NCBI GenBank assembly: GCA_023430945.1 | Contig: JAEYYE010000326.1 | Location: 1 to 6,210 of the forward strand | Direction: 5' to 3' | Length of the DNA: 6,210 bases | From: Bacteroidota bacterium | GTDB taxonomy: Bacteria > Bacteroidota > Bacteroidia > Flavobacteriales_F > PHOS-HE28 | Shown: positions 5,656 through 6,210 of the stretch, one piece after another | How positions within the stretch are numbered: the stretch's first letter is position 1 | Layout: each line of letters starts with the position of its first letter | The notes under the pieces: model-generated | Databases searched by the model: none | Seen by the model: only the letters and a program-made list of their open reading frames with translations | Told to the model about the DNA's origin: nothing | Position numbers and translations under genes: made by a program

Positions 5656-6210
5656 CTACCGATCGAAACGTTGGGCGAGTTCTTCCATGGAGTAGGTGAT
5701 CAACGTGGGTTTGCCACCGGGCGTGAAGTAAGGCATTTCGCAGGCGAACAACCGGTCGATGAGATCGTGCATTTCACGTGGTGCCAGTATCCGGCCACTG
5801 CGCATTGCCAGGCTGCGTGCCATGCCGCGCGCCAGGATCGCGTGGCGTTCGTTCTTGATCGACGCTTTCTCGTTCTTCAGTTGTTCCAGAAGGCTTTCCA
5901 GCAATCGCGCGGGGTCCTCATCGGTCGCTTCGGCCGGCATGCCGTTGATCTGCACGGTGCGGCCGCCGAACAATTGCACATCGAAACCAAGGGATCGCAG
6001 ATCAGGCATCAGTTCCTCCACGAGTGAATGATCGGCAGCGTTCAGTTCAACGTTGCGCGGGAAAAGTTGTGTCTGGCTCAGTCCGGCACCCGAAGCGAGT
6101 TCCTTCAGATGGCGTTCATACAGGATCCGTTCATGTGCGCGGTGCTGGTCCACGATCATGTAACCACTGCGCAGGTGCGCGACGATGTACGTGGCATGCA
6201 ATTGCAGCAC
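5656..6210 (-). CDS. mutL: DNA mismatch repair protein MutL, C-terminal part only
   Basis: These are the last 184 codons of mutL; the gene continues past the right edge, and the first visible codon (GTG) is internal. The segment is the MutL dimerisation and endonuclease domain. It opens with QLHATYIVAHLRSGYMIVDQH, split here across residues 3-23, and holds the metal motif DQHRAHERILYE at 21-32. D21, H23, E27 and E32 match DQHA(X)2E(X)4E, but the usual Ala is Arg (R24). MutL works with MutS to license strand incision and removal after replication errors. The later metal-site residues of the Bacillus enzyme look absent: where CPHGRP is expected there is TPGGKP (163-168), and no Cys sits in the SLAMRSG region. 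A Cys is present at 157. This may be normal for the phylum. It is the first visible gene of the minus-strand operon and touches the next ATG. Confidence 0.92.
   Translation of the reverse strand: MLQLHATYIVAHLRSGYMIVDQHRAHERILYERHLKELASGAGLSQTQLFPRNVELNAADHSLVEELMPDLRSLGFDVQLFGGRTVQINGMPAEATDEDPARLLESLLEQLKNEKASIKNERHAILARGMARSLAMRSGRILAPREMHDLIDRLFACEMPYFTPGGKPTLITYSMEELAQRFDR

Overview
The window looks like a chromosomal segment from a fairly GC-rich member of the Bacteroidota, probably Flavobacteriales-like. Three things suggest this. The order mutL, rhomboid, rhomboid, endonuclease/exonuclease/phosphatase-like protein is one I know from that phylum. The one convincing promoter is of the Bacteroidota TAnnTTTG type rather than a TATAAT type. 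Shine-Dalgarno sequences are mostly missing. The taxonomic call is inference from gene content; there is no rRNA or other marker to settle it.

Layout from left to right. The first 229 bases are the 3' end of a membrane protein with a DUF4010-type tail (plus strand). It converges, 12 bases apart, on a minus-strand pair: a DUF1905/YdeI-OmdA domain protein and a bacterial SUI1 (eIF1/YciH-like) protein. A 177-base divergent intergenic region follows. It contains a sequence that can fold into a three-way junction and a promoter. The promoter leads into a plus-strand PLP-dependent sugar aminotransferase that closely resembles KdnA, the 8-amino-Kdo-forming enzyme. After it comes a 181-base repeat-rich, GATC-free gap with hairpins. 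The rest of the window, 2683 to 6210, is a minus-strand operon. Read in its own direction it runs mutL (C-terminal part only), rhomboid protease, second rhomboid protease, and a membrane-anchored endonuclease/exonuclease/phosphatase-family protein.

How the genes relate. The mutL operon shows tight coupling: mutL's TAG touches the ATG of the first rhomboid. The second rhomboid is linked to the EEP-family gene by an ATGA overlap, a nine-codon mini-ORF and a TGA-ATG junction. The aminotransferase would act in lipopolysaccharide core synthesis, but its expected partners (a KdnB-type dehydrogenase and KdsB) are not in the window. The minus-strand pair near the left end probably forms a small housekeeping unit.

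The main non-coding oddities are these. GATC occurs about five times more often than expected, with clusters at gene ends. A GATC-built hairpin is present twice, almost identical. A 26-base repeat occurs in inverted orientation on both sides of the kdnA-like gene. I see no defence system, transposase, CRISPR array, tRNA or rRNA, and nothing that clearly amounts to a new biological system; the non-coding structures are the most novel content.
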